Source: Thalassospira xiamenensis M-5 = DSM 17429
GTDB lineage: Bacteria > Pseudomonadota > Alphaproteobacteria > Rhodospirillales > Thalassospiraceae
Reading direction: 5' to 3'
DNA length: 64,000 nucleotides
Assembly: GCF_000300235.2 (NCBI RefSeq)
Contig: NZ_CP004388.1
Coordinates: forward strand, 3,790,001 to 3,854,000
Numbering within the stretch: position 1 is the first letter of the stretch; each line of letters starts with the position of its first letter. Under the pieces are notes generated by a model. The model saw only the letters and a program-made list of their open reading frames with translations, made no database searches and was not told the origin of the DNA. The position numbers and the translations under genes were made by a program. Positions 16,196 to 26,817 of this stretch are shown piece after piece.

Positions 16196-17683
16196 TCACC
16201 CGCCATATCTGTTTTCCATATGCGCCTTGAAGGCCGCCACGCCAAGCGGTTGACCGGTTGCCTCAATCAGAATCTCGTCGGTTGATTTGCTCGATGCCTT
16301 GCCATGGATATTTTCGCCAAGCCACCCCATCAACGGGCTGAAATCGCCCCGTGCCAACGCGCCCGGAATTTCCGGCTTAGCATCTTTGGCGGCGGCAAAA
16401 ATCTGGGCCGCTGCCATCGCGCCCAGCGTATAGGTCGGGAAATATCCCCACGCCCCCGACGGCCAATGGATATCCTGCAGGCAGCCATCCCTGTCATCGG
16501 GCGGCGTAATGCCCAGCAATTTGCCCATCATTTCGTTCCACGCCCCCGGCAGATCGGCAAGCTTCATGTCGCCTTCGATCAGGGCACGCTCCAGCCGATA
16601 GCGCAGGATCACATGCGCCGGATATGTCACCTCGTCGGCATCCACGCGGATCAGGCCCGGCTCGACCCGTGTATAAAGCCGATGCAGGTTGCCTGCATTC
16701 CATGCCGCGTCATCGCCACCAAACGCCGTCTTGAAGACCGGCCCGGCATAGGTCAGGAATTCTTCCGACCGGCTGGCCTGCATTTCCACCAGAAGCGACT
16801 GGCTTTCATGCAGGGTCATGCCGCGCGCCTTGCCCACCGGCTGATTGCGCCACGCGCCGGGCAATCCGCGTTCATACATCGCATGGCCGGTTTCATGCAG
16901 AACCCCCATGATCGCCGATGTGAAATCATTCTCGTCATAGCGCGTCGTAATGCGCACATCATCGGGAATGCCGCCACAGAACGGATGATGCGAAATATCC
17001 AGACGGCCATGCTCGAAATCAAAACCGACCGCCTGCATCAGATCAAGGCCGACCTTGTTCTGAACCGAAACCGGGAACGGCCCGGTCGGGCTGATCGGGG
17101 CCGCTTCGGACTTCTGGCGTTCAATCACCTCGGCGGTGAAAGACGGCAGGAACGATTCCAGTTCGGCAAACAGGCTATCGATCCGATCAGACCGCATCAT
17201 CGGATCATACTGATCCAGAAGCGCGTCATAAACCGACGTGCCAAGCGCCTCGGCCTTGGCCTTGCCCGCCTCTATCGACAGGTCAAGAACCGTCTGAAGT
17301 TTCGGCAGCAGTCCGGCAAAATCATTATCGGCCCGCGCCCCGCGCCATGCGACCTCGCAACTGGTCGCCGCCAGCGACATTTTCTCCACCAGATCAGACG
17401 GCACCGCCGTGCCATGCACCCAATTGCGTTTCATTTCCGCCAGATTGGCTTTCTGCCACGCATCAAGGTTTTCACCCCCGGCCGCTTCGATCAGATCCCC
17501 CATATCGGGTGCGGTGATCAGTTCATTGGCCATGACATCAAGGGTCGCCAGTTGCTCGGACCGGGCATTGGCCCCGCCATTGGGCATCATTGCCGCCATA
17601 TCCCAATGCAGCATGCCGCCTATATCGGACAGAACATTGATGCGGCGAAAACGGGCTTCAAGCGATTTATAGGCGTCAGTCAT
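16196..17683 (-). CDS. M32 (Taq-type) metallocarboxypeptidase
   Basis: Zinc carboxypeptidase of 495 residues that trims amino acids from peptide C-termini in the cytoplasm. The zinc motif HETGH sits in GVLHETGHAMYERG, and the downstream ESQSL glutamate supplies the third ligand. Other M32 blocks (HHPFCGGIPDDVRITTRY, PSGAWGYFPTYTLG) are present. The ATG at 17683 has GGAG 8 nt upstream and gives the family's usual length; 28 more codons are open upstream but their translation is unlike the family. No signal peptide is visible. Confidence 0.93.
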   Translation of the reverse strand: MTDAYKSLEARFRRINVLSDIGGMLHWDMAAMMPNGGANARSEQLATLDVMANELITAPDMGDLIEAAGGENLDAWQKANLAEMKRNWVHGTAVPSDLVEKMSLAATSCEVAWRGARADNDFAGLLPKLQTVLDLSIEAGKAKAEALGTSVYDALLDQYDPMMRSDRIDSLFAELESFLPSFTAEVIERQKSEAAPISPTGPFPVSVQNKVGLDLMQAVGFDFEHGRLDISHHPFCGGIPDDVRITTRYDENDFTSAIMGVLHETGHAMYERGLPGAWRNQPVGKARGMTLHESQSLLVEMQASRSEEFLTYAGPVFKTAFGGDDAAWNAGNLHRLYTRVEPGLIRVDADEVTYPAHVILRYRLERALIEGDMKLADLPGAWNEMMGKLLGITPPDDRDGCLQDIHWPSGAWGYFPTYTLGAMAAAQIFAAAKDAKPEIPGALARGDFSPLMGWLGENIHGKASSKSTDEILIEATGQPLGVAAFKAHMENRYGG

Positions 17684-17791
17684 GGAAACTCCTGTTCGGC
17701 GGAACCGGAAAACGGGGCAAAAAAAGCACGGCCAACATGCCGCACAATGGCGGCATCCGGCAATCAAAGGGCTGGACCACAGGCAGCCAGA

Positions 17792-18514
17792 TCAGCTGTC
17801 TGTGCCATCCTTCTGCGGGCGGCGGTGATACAGAATAAAGATCACAATCAGCGAAAGCGCAAGGCTGTACCATGTGATCGCATATTGAAGATGATTGTTC
17901 GGAAGATCGATTTTGGCCTGACCACCAATCGGCAACCCGCCGGGGATTTCCGTTTCGTCAAGTTCAAGATAATAGCGGCTGGCAAGATCCGCCCCGCTAT
18001 CCTCGGCCATCGCATCGACATCGACAAAGAACCACTGGTTTTCCAGCGGCTCGTTTTCCGGCTGAACCCAGTGTCGGGTCTGCGGCAGGCGCAACACACC
18101 CGTCACCCGGACATTGCCCTCAATCAGGCTGTCGGGCCGTGTCGAAGGATCGCGATAATCCTGCGGCACCCAGCCGCGATTGACCAGAATGATCCGGCCA
18201 TCTTCCTGTTCCAGCGGCGTGATCAGATGAAACCCGATATTGCCCCGGCGTGTGCGCGCCATCAGATACATTTCCTGATCGTTCAGGAAATGGCCGTCGG
18301 CATAGGCGGCCCGGAATGCCATCGCCGGGTCCGGTGCCACATCGGTTGGCACGGCAATCGGCGGCTCGGACGCATGCGCCTGACGTTCCGCGATCAGGTT
18401 CTGTTTCCAGAACAGGCGATCCACCTGCCAGGACCCAAGTCCCAGAAGGATCACAAGGGCAAGACCGGCACAGATTTTGATCGCAGGGCTGGGGCGTGTC
18501 GTCAGAAGGGGCAT
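17792..18514 (-). CDS. surf1: SURF1, cytochrome c oxidase assembly protein
   Basis: Membrane protein of 240 residues needed for maturation of heme a/a3-type oxidase. Two transmembrane segments bracket the protein: about 11-28 (KICAGLALVILLGLGSWQV) and near 210-232 (the ITWYSLALSLIVIFILY region). The soluble part has RGNIGFHLITPLEQEDG, ILVNRGWVPQDYRDP and the family-typical NNHLQYAITWYSLA. It is the last gene of the cytochrome oxidase operon, 9 bp after the DUF983 gene. Confidence 0.93.
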   Translation of the reverse strand: MPLLTTRPSPAIKICAGLALVILLGLGSWQVDRLFWKQNLIAERQAHASEPPIAVPTDVAPDPAMAFRAAYADGHFLNDQEMYLMARTRRGNIGFHLITPLEQEDGRIILVNRGWVPQDYRDPSTRPDSLIEGNVRVTGVLRLPQTRHWVQPENEPLENQWFFVDVDAMAEDSGADLASRYYLELDETEIPGGLPIGGQAKIDLPNNHLQYAITWYSLALSLIVIFILYHRRPQKDGTDS

Positions 18515-18523
18515 CTATTGGGT

Positions 18524-18892
18524 TCAATCCTGTTCGGAAGTCGACCGATGGCGATATTGCAGCGCCACCATGAGGCCTTTTAACGGTCGCAGCAAGGCCA
18601 GTGTTACCCCGGTGATGGTCGGAAACCATAACACCGCATGCAACCACAAAGGCGGCATATAGGTCATCTCGACCCAAAGCGCCAGCGGCACCACGACAAA
18701 GCCGAGGATGAAAATGATGAAAATCGCCGGGCCATCACCGGCATCATGACCACGAAGGTCAAGACCGCACTGATCACAGCTTTCGCGGACTGTCAGAAAG
18801 CCCGAAAACAGCTTTCCCCCACCGCAGCGGGGGCATTTGCATGCCAGCCCGGTGCGTATGGGGGAAAGTGCAGGATAATAATCCGTGGTCAT
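18524..18892 (-). CDS. DUF983 family membrane protein
   Basis: A 122-residue protein with an N-terminal zinc-ribbon-like pair, CKCPRCGGG and CDQCGLDL (about 19-43), then two hydrophobic spans (about 54-74 and 82-102). DUF983 genes are regularly found in alphaproteobacterial cytochrome oxidase operons between ctaE and surf1, exactly as here. A role in oxidase assembly is inferred only from that placement; the four cysteines suggest metal binding. Confidence 0.9.
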   Translation of the reverse strand: MTTDYYPALSPIRTGLACKCPRCGGGKLFSGFLTVRESCDQCGLDLRGHDAGDGPAIFIIFILGFVVVPLALWVEMTYMPPLWLHAVLWFPTITGVTLALLRPLKGLMVALQYRHRSTSEQD

Positions 18893-18909
18893 TGGGTGAC
18901 CGGTATCCT

Positions 18910-19710
18910 TTATTCGCCGCCCCAGATGTAAACGGCAAAGAACAGGAACAGCCAGACAACGTCAACGAAATGCCAGTACCAGGCTGCGGCTTCCAGACCG
19001 AAATGATGATCGGGTTTGAAGCCGTCCTTGATCGCGCGGCCAAGGCACACCGCCAGGAACACCGTACCAACAAACACATGGAAACCGTGGAAACCGGTCG
19101 CCATATAGAAGGTCGACGAATAAATGCCATCGGCAAAACCGAATGCGGCATGGCTGTATTCATAAGCCTGAAGACACAGGAAGATAACGCCAAGGGCAAC
19201 CGTAATCGCCAGCCCCTGCACCATATCCTTTTTCTTGCCTTCAAGGCAGCCATGATGCGCCCAGGTCAGCGTGCAGCCCGACAGAAGCAGGATCAGCGTG
19301 TTGAGGAACGGCAAATCCCACGGATCAAGGACTTCAACGCCTGCGGGCGGCCATTCGGTCACGCCGGGGCTGAAAATCACAAACGCGTTGTGGAAGAATG
19401 CCCAGAAGAAGGCGACAAAGAACATCACCTCGGACGCGATAAACAGCGACATGCCATACCGCAAGCCGATCTGCACCACCTTGTTGTGGTAGATGCTGGA
19501 CTCGCTGATCACGTTGCTCCACCAGCGGAACATCACAAAAAGAATGCCCGCCAAACCAAGTGCTGCCAGCCAGAAATCTGTCGGCGCACGATCCGAATGC
19601 ATGAACATGACCATGCCACCGGTAAACAGCCCTGCCGACATCGCAGCCACCAACGGCCACGGGCTCGGGTCTACCAGATGGAACGGATGTTTCTGAGCGT
19701 GATCACTCAT
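18910..19710 (-). CDS. ctaE: Cytochrome c oxidase subunit III
   Basis: A 266-residue polytopic subunit of the aa3-type oxidase that stabilises the catalytic core. It has the usual seven hydrophobic spans. Family blocks include KHPFHLVDPSPWPL at the start, SEVMFFVAFFWAFFHNA with the conserved glutamate, LSGCTLTWAHH, and the terminal GFHGFHVFVG and HFGLEAAAWYWHFVDVVWL. It lies between ctaG and the DUF983 gene in the oxidase operon. Confidence 0.96.
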   Translation of the reverse strand: MSDHAQKHPFHLVDPSPWPLVAAMSAGLFTGGMVMFMHSDRAPTDFWLAALGLAGILFVMFRWWSNVISESSIYHNKVVQIGLRYGMSLFIASEVMFFVAFFWAFFHNAFVIFSPGVTEWPPAGVEVLDPWDLPFLNTLILLLSGCTLTWAHHGCLEGKKKDMVQGLAITVALGVIFLCLQAYEYSHAAFGFADGIYSSTFYMATGFHGFHVFVGTVFLAVCLGRAIKDGFKPDHHFGLEAAAWYWHFVDVVWLFLFFAVYIWGGE

Positions 19711-19793
19711 TCCTCGCCCCCCTCAATCCTCACAAATGAAACCTTTAAAGCTCTCTTCATTGGAAACCGGGATACCTGCACAATCATCAGGCC

Positions 19794-20384
19794 CTAGCCT
19801 CCATTTTCTTCGTCCCCGTCCGGCCCTTCAACCGATGCCTCGGCCTTATAGAAGGTATAGGACAGGGTAATGGTCTTCACGTCTCGGGTATTCGGGTCTT
19901 CTGCAATCGCCGGATCGACATAGAAACTGACCGGCATATCCACACGCTGGCCGGGTTCAAGCGTCTGTTCGTCAAAACAGAAACAGGCGATCTTGCTGAA
20001 ATACTGTCCGGCCTTAAGCGGCGTTACATTGTAAACCGCCTGACCGGTAACCGGTTTGACCGACATGTTTTCGGCCATGTAATGGGCAAGGTTGTCTTCG
20101 CCCAGTTTCACGGTCATTTCGCGCTGCTCGGGCTTGAACTGCCACGGCAGACGGGAATTCACATCGGCATTGAACCGGATTTTGATGGTTTTTTCCGAAA
20201 CATCGCGCGGCGCATCGGTGCCAACCTGTGTTGTGCCACCATATCCCGTCACCTGACAGAACAGCGCATAAAGCGGGACCGAAGCATAAGACAGGCCAAT
20301 CATGCCGCCAACAACGGCAACACAACCAAGCAATACGCGCTTGTTGCGCGCCTTTGTTTTGTCCGCATGCTTCTGATCAGCCAT
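19794..20384 (-). CDS. ctaG: CtaG/Cox11, copper chaperone for the CuB site
   Basis: A 196-residue membrane-anchored chaperone that inserts copper into the CuB centre of subunit I. One N-terminal span (about 17-36, VLLGCVAVVGGMIGLSYASV) is followed by a periplasmic beta domain. The copper-binding motif CFCF is at about 131-134 in SKIACFCFDEQTL, as in Cox11. It lies directly downstream of the 45-codon small membrane protein gene (7 bp). Confidence 0.95.
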   Translation of the reverse strand: MADQKHADKTKARNKRVLLGCVAVVGGMIGLSYASVPLYALFCQVTGYGGTTQVGTDAPRDVSEKTIKIRFNADVNSRLPWQFKPEQREMTVKLGEDNLAHYMAENMSVKPVTGQAVYNVTPLKAGQYFSKIACFCFDEQTLEPGQRVDMPVSFYVDPAIAEDPNTRDVKTITLSYTFYKAEASVEGPDGDEENGG

Positions 20385-20391
20385 ATATGCT

Positions 20392-20529
20392 CTAGCTCAT
20401 CTTAAGAATGGTGATGGCGAAAAACAGAACCGCCAACCCGCCAAGAATGACAAGAAACGCCCAGTTCTTTTTGCGCCGTTTGGCGTAAAACGCGTCGAGT
20501 TCGGCTTTGGTCATTTTGGGCTCGGTCAT
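20392..20529 (-). CDS. Small single-span protein of the oxidase operon (CoxF-like)
   Basis: A 45-residue protein beginning MTEPKMTKAELDAFYAKRRK, with one C-terminal transmembrane segment (about 23-41, WAFLVILGGLAVLFFAIT). The ATG at 20529 overlaps the ctaB stop by 4 bp, typical of translational coupling. Small proteins of this layout between ctaB and ctaG are common in alphaproteobacterial oxidase operons and are often labelled CoxF. Position and charge pattern support it; its function in assembly is inference. Confidence 0.8.
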   Translation of the reverse strand: MTEPKMTKAELDAFYAKRRKKNWAFLVILGGLAVLFFAITILKMS

Positions 20530-21452
20530 GCCAGATATCCTCTGATCCAGACATCGGCAACCATCGCCCCGAACAGAACGAACAGATACAGGATCGAATA
20601 TCCGAACATCTTGTGCGGTGCTTTTTCTTCCGCATTGCGCAACACGCGAACCGCATGACGCAGGAACCACAAACCGGTCAGTCCCGCCGTCACACCGTAA
20701 AACACGCCAAGCAACCCGGTCGCGACCGGTACAAACGTGATCGGCAACAACAGGATCGTATAGATCAGCATCTGTTTTTTGGTTGCGGCCTCCCCGGCCA
20801 CAACCGGCATCATCGGCACACCGACCTTGGCATAATCACCACACCGGAACAGGGCCAGCGCCCAGAAATGCGGCGGCGTCCACATGAAGATGATCAGAAA
20901 CAGCGCAATCGAATTGATATCGATCCCGCCGGTCACCGACGCCCAGCCGATCATCGGGGGGAATGCCCCGGCTGCACCGCCAATAACGATATTCTGCGGT
21001 GTGCTGCGTTTCAGCCACATGGTGTAAACGAACACGTAAAACGCAATCGACACCGCCAGAAGGGCCGCAGCCGCAAAATTGATCGCAACCGCCATGACGG
21101 TCACCGAAAGAATGGATAACGCAATCCCCAGCGAAAGCGCCTCGTCGGCGGGCACACGCCCCGCCGGGATCGGGCGGTTCTGGGTGCGTTTCATGTGGAT
21201 ATCAATGTCGCGGTCATACCACATGTTGATCGATGCCGCCGCACCGCTGGCAACGGCAATGCAGGCAATCGCAACCAGTGCCAGGAACGGATGCATTGTT
21301 CCCGGTGCAATCAAAAGACCCACGGCACCGGTAAACACCACAAGGGTCATCACACCGGGTTTAAGCAACGCAATATAGTCGCGCACTTCCGACACCGGTA
21401 ATGCGGCGATGTTATCGATTGCAAGGGTCTGCTGGGCGGCCTGCTTGGTCAT
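20526..21452 (-). CDS. ctaB: Protoheme IX farnesyltransferase (heme O synthase)
   Basis: UbiA-family prenyltransferase of 308 residues that adds a farnesyl chain to heme B, giving heme O for the oxidase. Aspartate-rich motifs are visible as NMWYDRDIDIHMKRTQNRP (first site) and a second site after FLIIFMWTPPHFWALALF. About nine hydrophobic spans are present. The start follows an N-terminal leader MTKQAAQQTLAIDN. It lies between ctaD and the CoxF-like gene. No heme A synthase (ctaA) is in the window. Confidence 0.96.
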   Translation of the reverse strand: MTKQAAQQTLAIDNIAALPVSEVRDYIALLKPGVMTLVVFTGAVGLLIAPGTMHPFLALVAIACIAVASGAAASINMWYDRDIDIHMKRTQNRPIPAGRVPADEALSLGIALSILSVTVMAVAINFAAAALLAVSIAFYVFVYTMWLKRSTPQNIVIGGAAGAFPPMIGWASVTGGIDINSIALFLIIFMWTPPHFWALALFRCGDYAKVGVPMMPVVAGEAATKKQMLIYTILLLPITFVPVATGLLGVFYGVTAGLTGLWFLRHAVRVLRNAEEKAPHKMFGYSILYLFVLFGAMVADVWIRGYLA

Positions 21453-21539
21453 GTAATTCTGGTCTTCTTTTCTCGGGGCGGTCGTATGTTCCCCGCCGGG
21501 AACCCATGGTCACCGGCGGGGAACGCAAGATCGGATCAA

Positions 21540-23989
<2,450 letters not shown>

Positions 23990-24933
23990 GCGAATCTGCC
24001 CCCTCGCATTACATCTCAAGGCAATTTGTCCAAAGGAAAGCCACATCGTGACCCTCGACATATACGAACATAACGGGTTGTTCGTTCATCGAAAAGGTAT
24101 GCCGTGATGACTCAACCATAAATCGGCATAGCCACCAGGATCGCGACGTAACATCAGACAAACCTGATTTTCAAACCCGCATGCACTGCGGCACAACGGT
24201 ATGGAAGGCGAATAGCCTATCTTAACAGCCTGTTCCAGAAAAAACCTCGCTGCGTTGCACAAAAATATTACTTTTCCTTTCAGGAATTTAGCGCATGGGT
24301 TCAATTTTTTTCTAAATCCAATCGCCTACCCTTGCGATAGAAATGGTGCCATTCCTCATCGCGCCGGACCATCATAGCCCGCTTTGCTGCCACGCAACAG
24401 ACAGGGCAAAATTATCCTTTAGGCGATACAAACCGCAGGTAAAATCCTTATTTAAGTACGGATTTATCGGCATCCCCCGAACGACGCGTGTTTTACCGCC
24501 AGAATCACCTCCGTTTGCCCACTTTATCCACAGGCAAAACCATCACAATCAATCATTTACCCTGTTCCGAGTCGTAAAATCATCACTCCCCGTTTCAACA
24601 CCGGGCCCGGCATGCCCCGACCGCACGCATGAAGTTTTTCGAATGCACCGCACAAAGGTTGATAAACGCGGCGATCTCTGTGATTGTAATCACAAGGAAA
24701 TCACCGGAAAAAAGCGCACCGGCTTCCGTATTTCGGGACACGAAACCTACATAAAAACGCGCAGATGCCTTTAATTGAGGGAATCTTCCCCAATATCAGG
24801 GGAATGGTCTTGCCAAACTGATCGTTTGGCTGAAACCATTCTATGCAAAAGTATTATATTTTTCTGTTCCGGGATGATTTGTCGATTATCATCGGAACAG
24901 GATTACCGTGACGTTTCAGATCGAGGTTCGCTC
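23990..24933. other. Long divergent intergenic region
   Basis: About 940 bp separate the minus-strand oxidase operon from plus-strand cheZ. A 143-codon plus-strand frame (24343-24774) has a His/Pro/Arg-rich, family-less translation and no ribosome site, and is not called. The region must contain both promoters. Its right end carries three consecutive hairpins (24786-24900). Confidence 0.5.
24786..24900 (+). promoter_or_regulatory. Three consecutive inverted repeats upstream of cheZ
   Basis: TTCCCC/GGGGAA (24786-24804), GCCAAAC/GTTTGGC (24812-24830) and a longer arm pair, CTGTTCCGGGATGAT with ATCATCGGAACAG (24864-24900), lie in a row ending 33 bp before the start codon. They may be operators or a structured RNA leader. 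Confidence 0.4.
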
Positions 24934-25755
24934 ATGTCCCGCCAAGGAAGCAAAAAGCTTTTCACCGCAGAGCTCCGGCTGCTCAACAAGCTGGAAAGTA
25001 TGAGTGATATCGTCTCCCTGCCGCTACCGGCCCCGTCCCCTGATGGCGGCGGCGCAGTGGGTGGCACGGATATGTCGACACTCCATAATGCGATCGAGGA
25101 TCTGAAGGCAGAACTTCTGTCCGACATCCGCATCATGATGGAAGAACAGAAGAAGCTGAATGCGCGCGCCGATGATGATGATCAGGACGACGCCCGCAAA
25201 GAGCTTCGCATGCTCAAGACCGAAATTCGCGCCCTTGCCAATTCCATTCAGGAAACCAAGCGCGAAATCGCCGCCCTCTATACCGCGCCGGACGACAGCA
25301 GCGGCACGCGGATCAACATCGTCAAGGGCGAACTTGATTCCGTCGTCGCCGCGACCGAGGATGCCACCGCCAACATCCTTGAAACCGTCGAAAAAATCGA
25401 TGCCGTTGCCCATAATATCCGCTCTGCCGCCCCTGATGACTACACGCAAGGGCTTGCCGACGATATCGTCGATCTGGTGGTCAAGGTGTTTGAATCCTGC
25501 AACTTCCAGGATCTGACCGGGCAGCGCATCACCAAAGTCGTCAACACCATGAAATATATCGAGGAACGCGTCACCCGCGTGATCGAAATCTGGGGCGAGG
25601 ATGACTTTGGCGAATTTGATCTGCCCGCCGACCCCAAAGGTCAGGACAATCTCGATAAAACCGTCACCCGCGCACCGCAAAACGTCGAACGCGTCAGTCA
25701 GGACGAAATCGATCAGATCTTCTCGCAGGAAGAAATCGACGCCCTGTTTGACTGA
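24934..25755 (+). CDS. cheZ: CheZ-family CheY-phosphate phosphatase
   Basis: A 273-residue phosphatase that ends the chemotaxis signal by dephosphorylating CheY. The long helical hairpin (about 85-220) carries the catalytic CheZ signature FQDLTGQ, with D193 and Q197 matching the catalytic Asp and Gln of E. coli CheZ. The ATG at 24934 has GAGG 7 nt upstream; the open frame before it is not protein-like. The C-terminus is two tandem copies of a FliM-like sequence, SQDEIDQIF (255-263) and SQEEIDALF (264-272), probably the CheY-binding tail. A paralogue with one copy is at 30577-31482. Length is somewhat above E. coli CheZ (214) because of the linker regions. Confidence 0.88.
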   Translation: MSRQGSKKLFTAELRLLNKLESMSDIVSLPLPAPSPDGGGAVGGTDMSTLHNAIEDLKAELLSDIRIMMEEQKKLNARADDDDQDDARKELRMLKTEIRALANSIQETKREIAALYTAPDDSSGTRINIVKGELDSVVAATEDATANILETVEKIDAVAHNIRSAAPDDYTQGLADDIVDLVVKVFESCNFQDLTGQRITKVVNTMKYIEERVTRVIEIWGEDDFGEFDLPADPKGQDNLDKTVTRAPQNVERVSQDEIDQIFSQEEIDALFD

Positions 25756-25789
25756 TCCGTTTACTGGCCTGAAACGTCACCAAAACACC

Positions 25790-25817
25790 AAAGCCTGCCG
25801 GAAACGGCAGGCTTTTC
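25790..25817 (+). terminator. Rho-independent terminator after cheZ
   Basis: AAAGCCTGCCG (25790-25800) pairs perfectly with CGGCAGGCTTT (25805-25815) around GAAA, followed by TT. It lies 34 bp after the cheZ stop, in front of the convergent yqgE gene. Confidence 0.85.
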
Positions 25818-25842
25818 ACGTGCAGGGTTTGGTCCCGTGGCC

Positions 25843-26421
25843 TTAGGCGTGGCCCGCTTCGCCCGAAAGAAGTTCCGGGGCAAAGCCCAGCTTGGCAAAG
25901 GCCTGTTCCCATTTGTCTTCGCAATCAACACCAAACAGAAGGTCGGCATCGGCATCGACATGCAGCCAGCCATTGGCAAGAATCTCGTTTTCAAGCTGCC
26001 CACTGCGCCATCCGGCATAGCCAAGGGCCAGAATGCTGCTTTTCGGACCTTCGCCCAGCGCAATCTGTTCAAGGATATCGACCGTTGCCGTCACCGAAAC
26101 ACCCGGATCGACATGCAATGTCGCCTCGTTCTCAAAATCGGTGCTGTGCAGAACAAAGCCCCGCCCGCTTTCGACCGGTCCGCCGAAATGCACCTGAATA
26201 TCTTCAATCGTCGGTGCCGGGCGCGCAATACCAAGCTGTTCAAGCAATTCCGGAAAGGTGATGCTGTCAATCAGCCGGTTGATCACCAGCCCCATCGCCC
26301 CATCCTCGTTATGGGCACAGATATAAACCACGCTTTGCGAAAAACGCGGGTCGCGCATGCCCGGCATCGCCACAAGCAGCTTCCCTTCAAGATATTCGCC
26401 AGTGTGATCTCTAATTCCCAT
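25843..26421 (-). CDS. yqgE: YqgE/AlgH family protein (UPF0301)
   Basis: A 192-residue conserved cytoplasmic protein of unknown biochemical role. Diagnostic blocks are LEGKLLVAMPGMRDPRFSQS, VVYICAHNEDGAMGLVINR and VHFGGPVESGRGFVLH, and the length fits the family. The ATG at 26421 gives the usual N-terminus; an upstream TTG at 26451 would add ten residues. It converges on cheZ. Nothing in the sequence suggests more than the family name. Confidence 0.9.
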   Translation of the reverse strand: MGIRDHTGEYLEGKLLVAMPGMRDPRFSQSVVYICAHNEDGAMGLVINRLIDSITFPELLEQLGIARPAPTIEDIQVHFGGPVESGRGFVLHSTDFENEATLHVDPGVSVTATVDILEQIALGEGPKSSILALGYAGWRSGQLENEILANGWLHVDADADLLFGVDCEDKWEQAFAKLGFAPELLSGEAGHA

Positions 26422-26817
26422 TCCCGAACTTTTCCTGTGCTGTTCACTCAAGCCTAGCGCGATCCGTCACACATTACCATCGAAAGCCACCCTTGGCGTC
26501 GAAACGGGTGAAAAATGACATTGATCAAAGACGCAACGCGCCACTGCGTTACATGTAGGTAGCCTGACACGCAATCGACAGCAACACCGGCATAAAAATA
26601 TGGTGTTGAAGATCACATCGATGGGCACACTGACCGGCACACCAACCTGCACACATCCCGGTAACGCAGTCGTGCCTTGCCATGAACATCAACAGCTATT
26701 AGCCATCGCCACATGGCACAAAGCAGCCGTTTGTGCCATATCCATGAAATGGAACATCATCGTTCCTGCCGCGCCCCGAAAGATGTAAAAAGACTTCACG
26801 ACCAGAAGGAAGCCACC
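26422..26817. other. Intergenic region with dyads upstream of dsbD
   Basis: No gene seen. It holds CAACACC/GGTGTTG (26582-26608), a perfect 9-bp dyad TGGCACAAA/TTTGTGCCA (26714-26738) and GGAAC/GTTCC (26752-26766). These are candidate operators for the downstream dsbD-like gene. Confidence 0.4.
26714..26738 (+). promoter_or_regulatory. Perfect 9-bp dyad upstream of dsbD-like gene
   Basis: TGGCACAAA (26714-26722) and TTTGTGCCA (26730-26738) flank a 7-bp centre, 79 bp before the GTG start. Symmetry and spacing fit a dimeric regulator site; none is identified. Confidence 0.35.

Noticed and set aside
16304..18583. 759-codon plus-strand open frame
   Set aside because: It lies antisense to the M32 peptidase and surf1 genes, spans both and the gap between them, and translates to an Arg/His/Pro-rich product without family features.
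24343..24774. 143-codon plus-strand frame in the cta-cheZ gap
   Set aside because: No ribosome site, odd composition and no recognisable motif.
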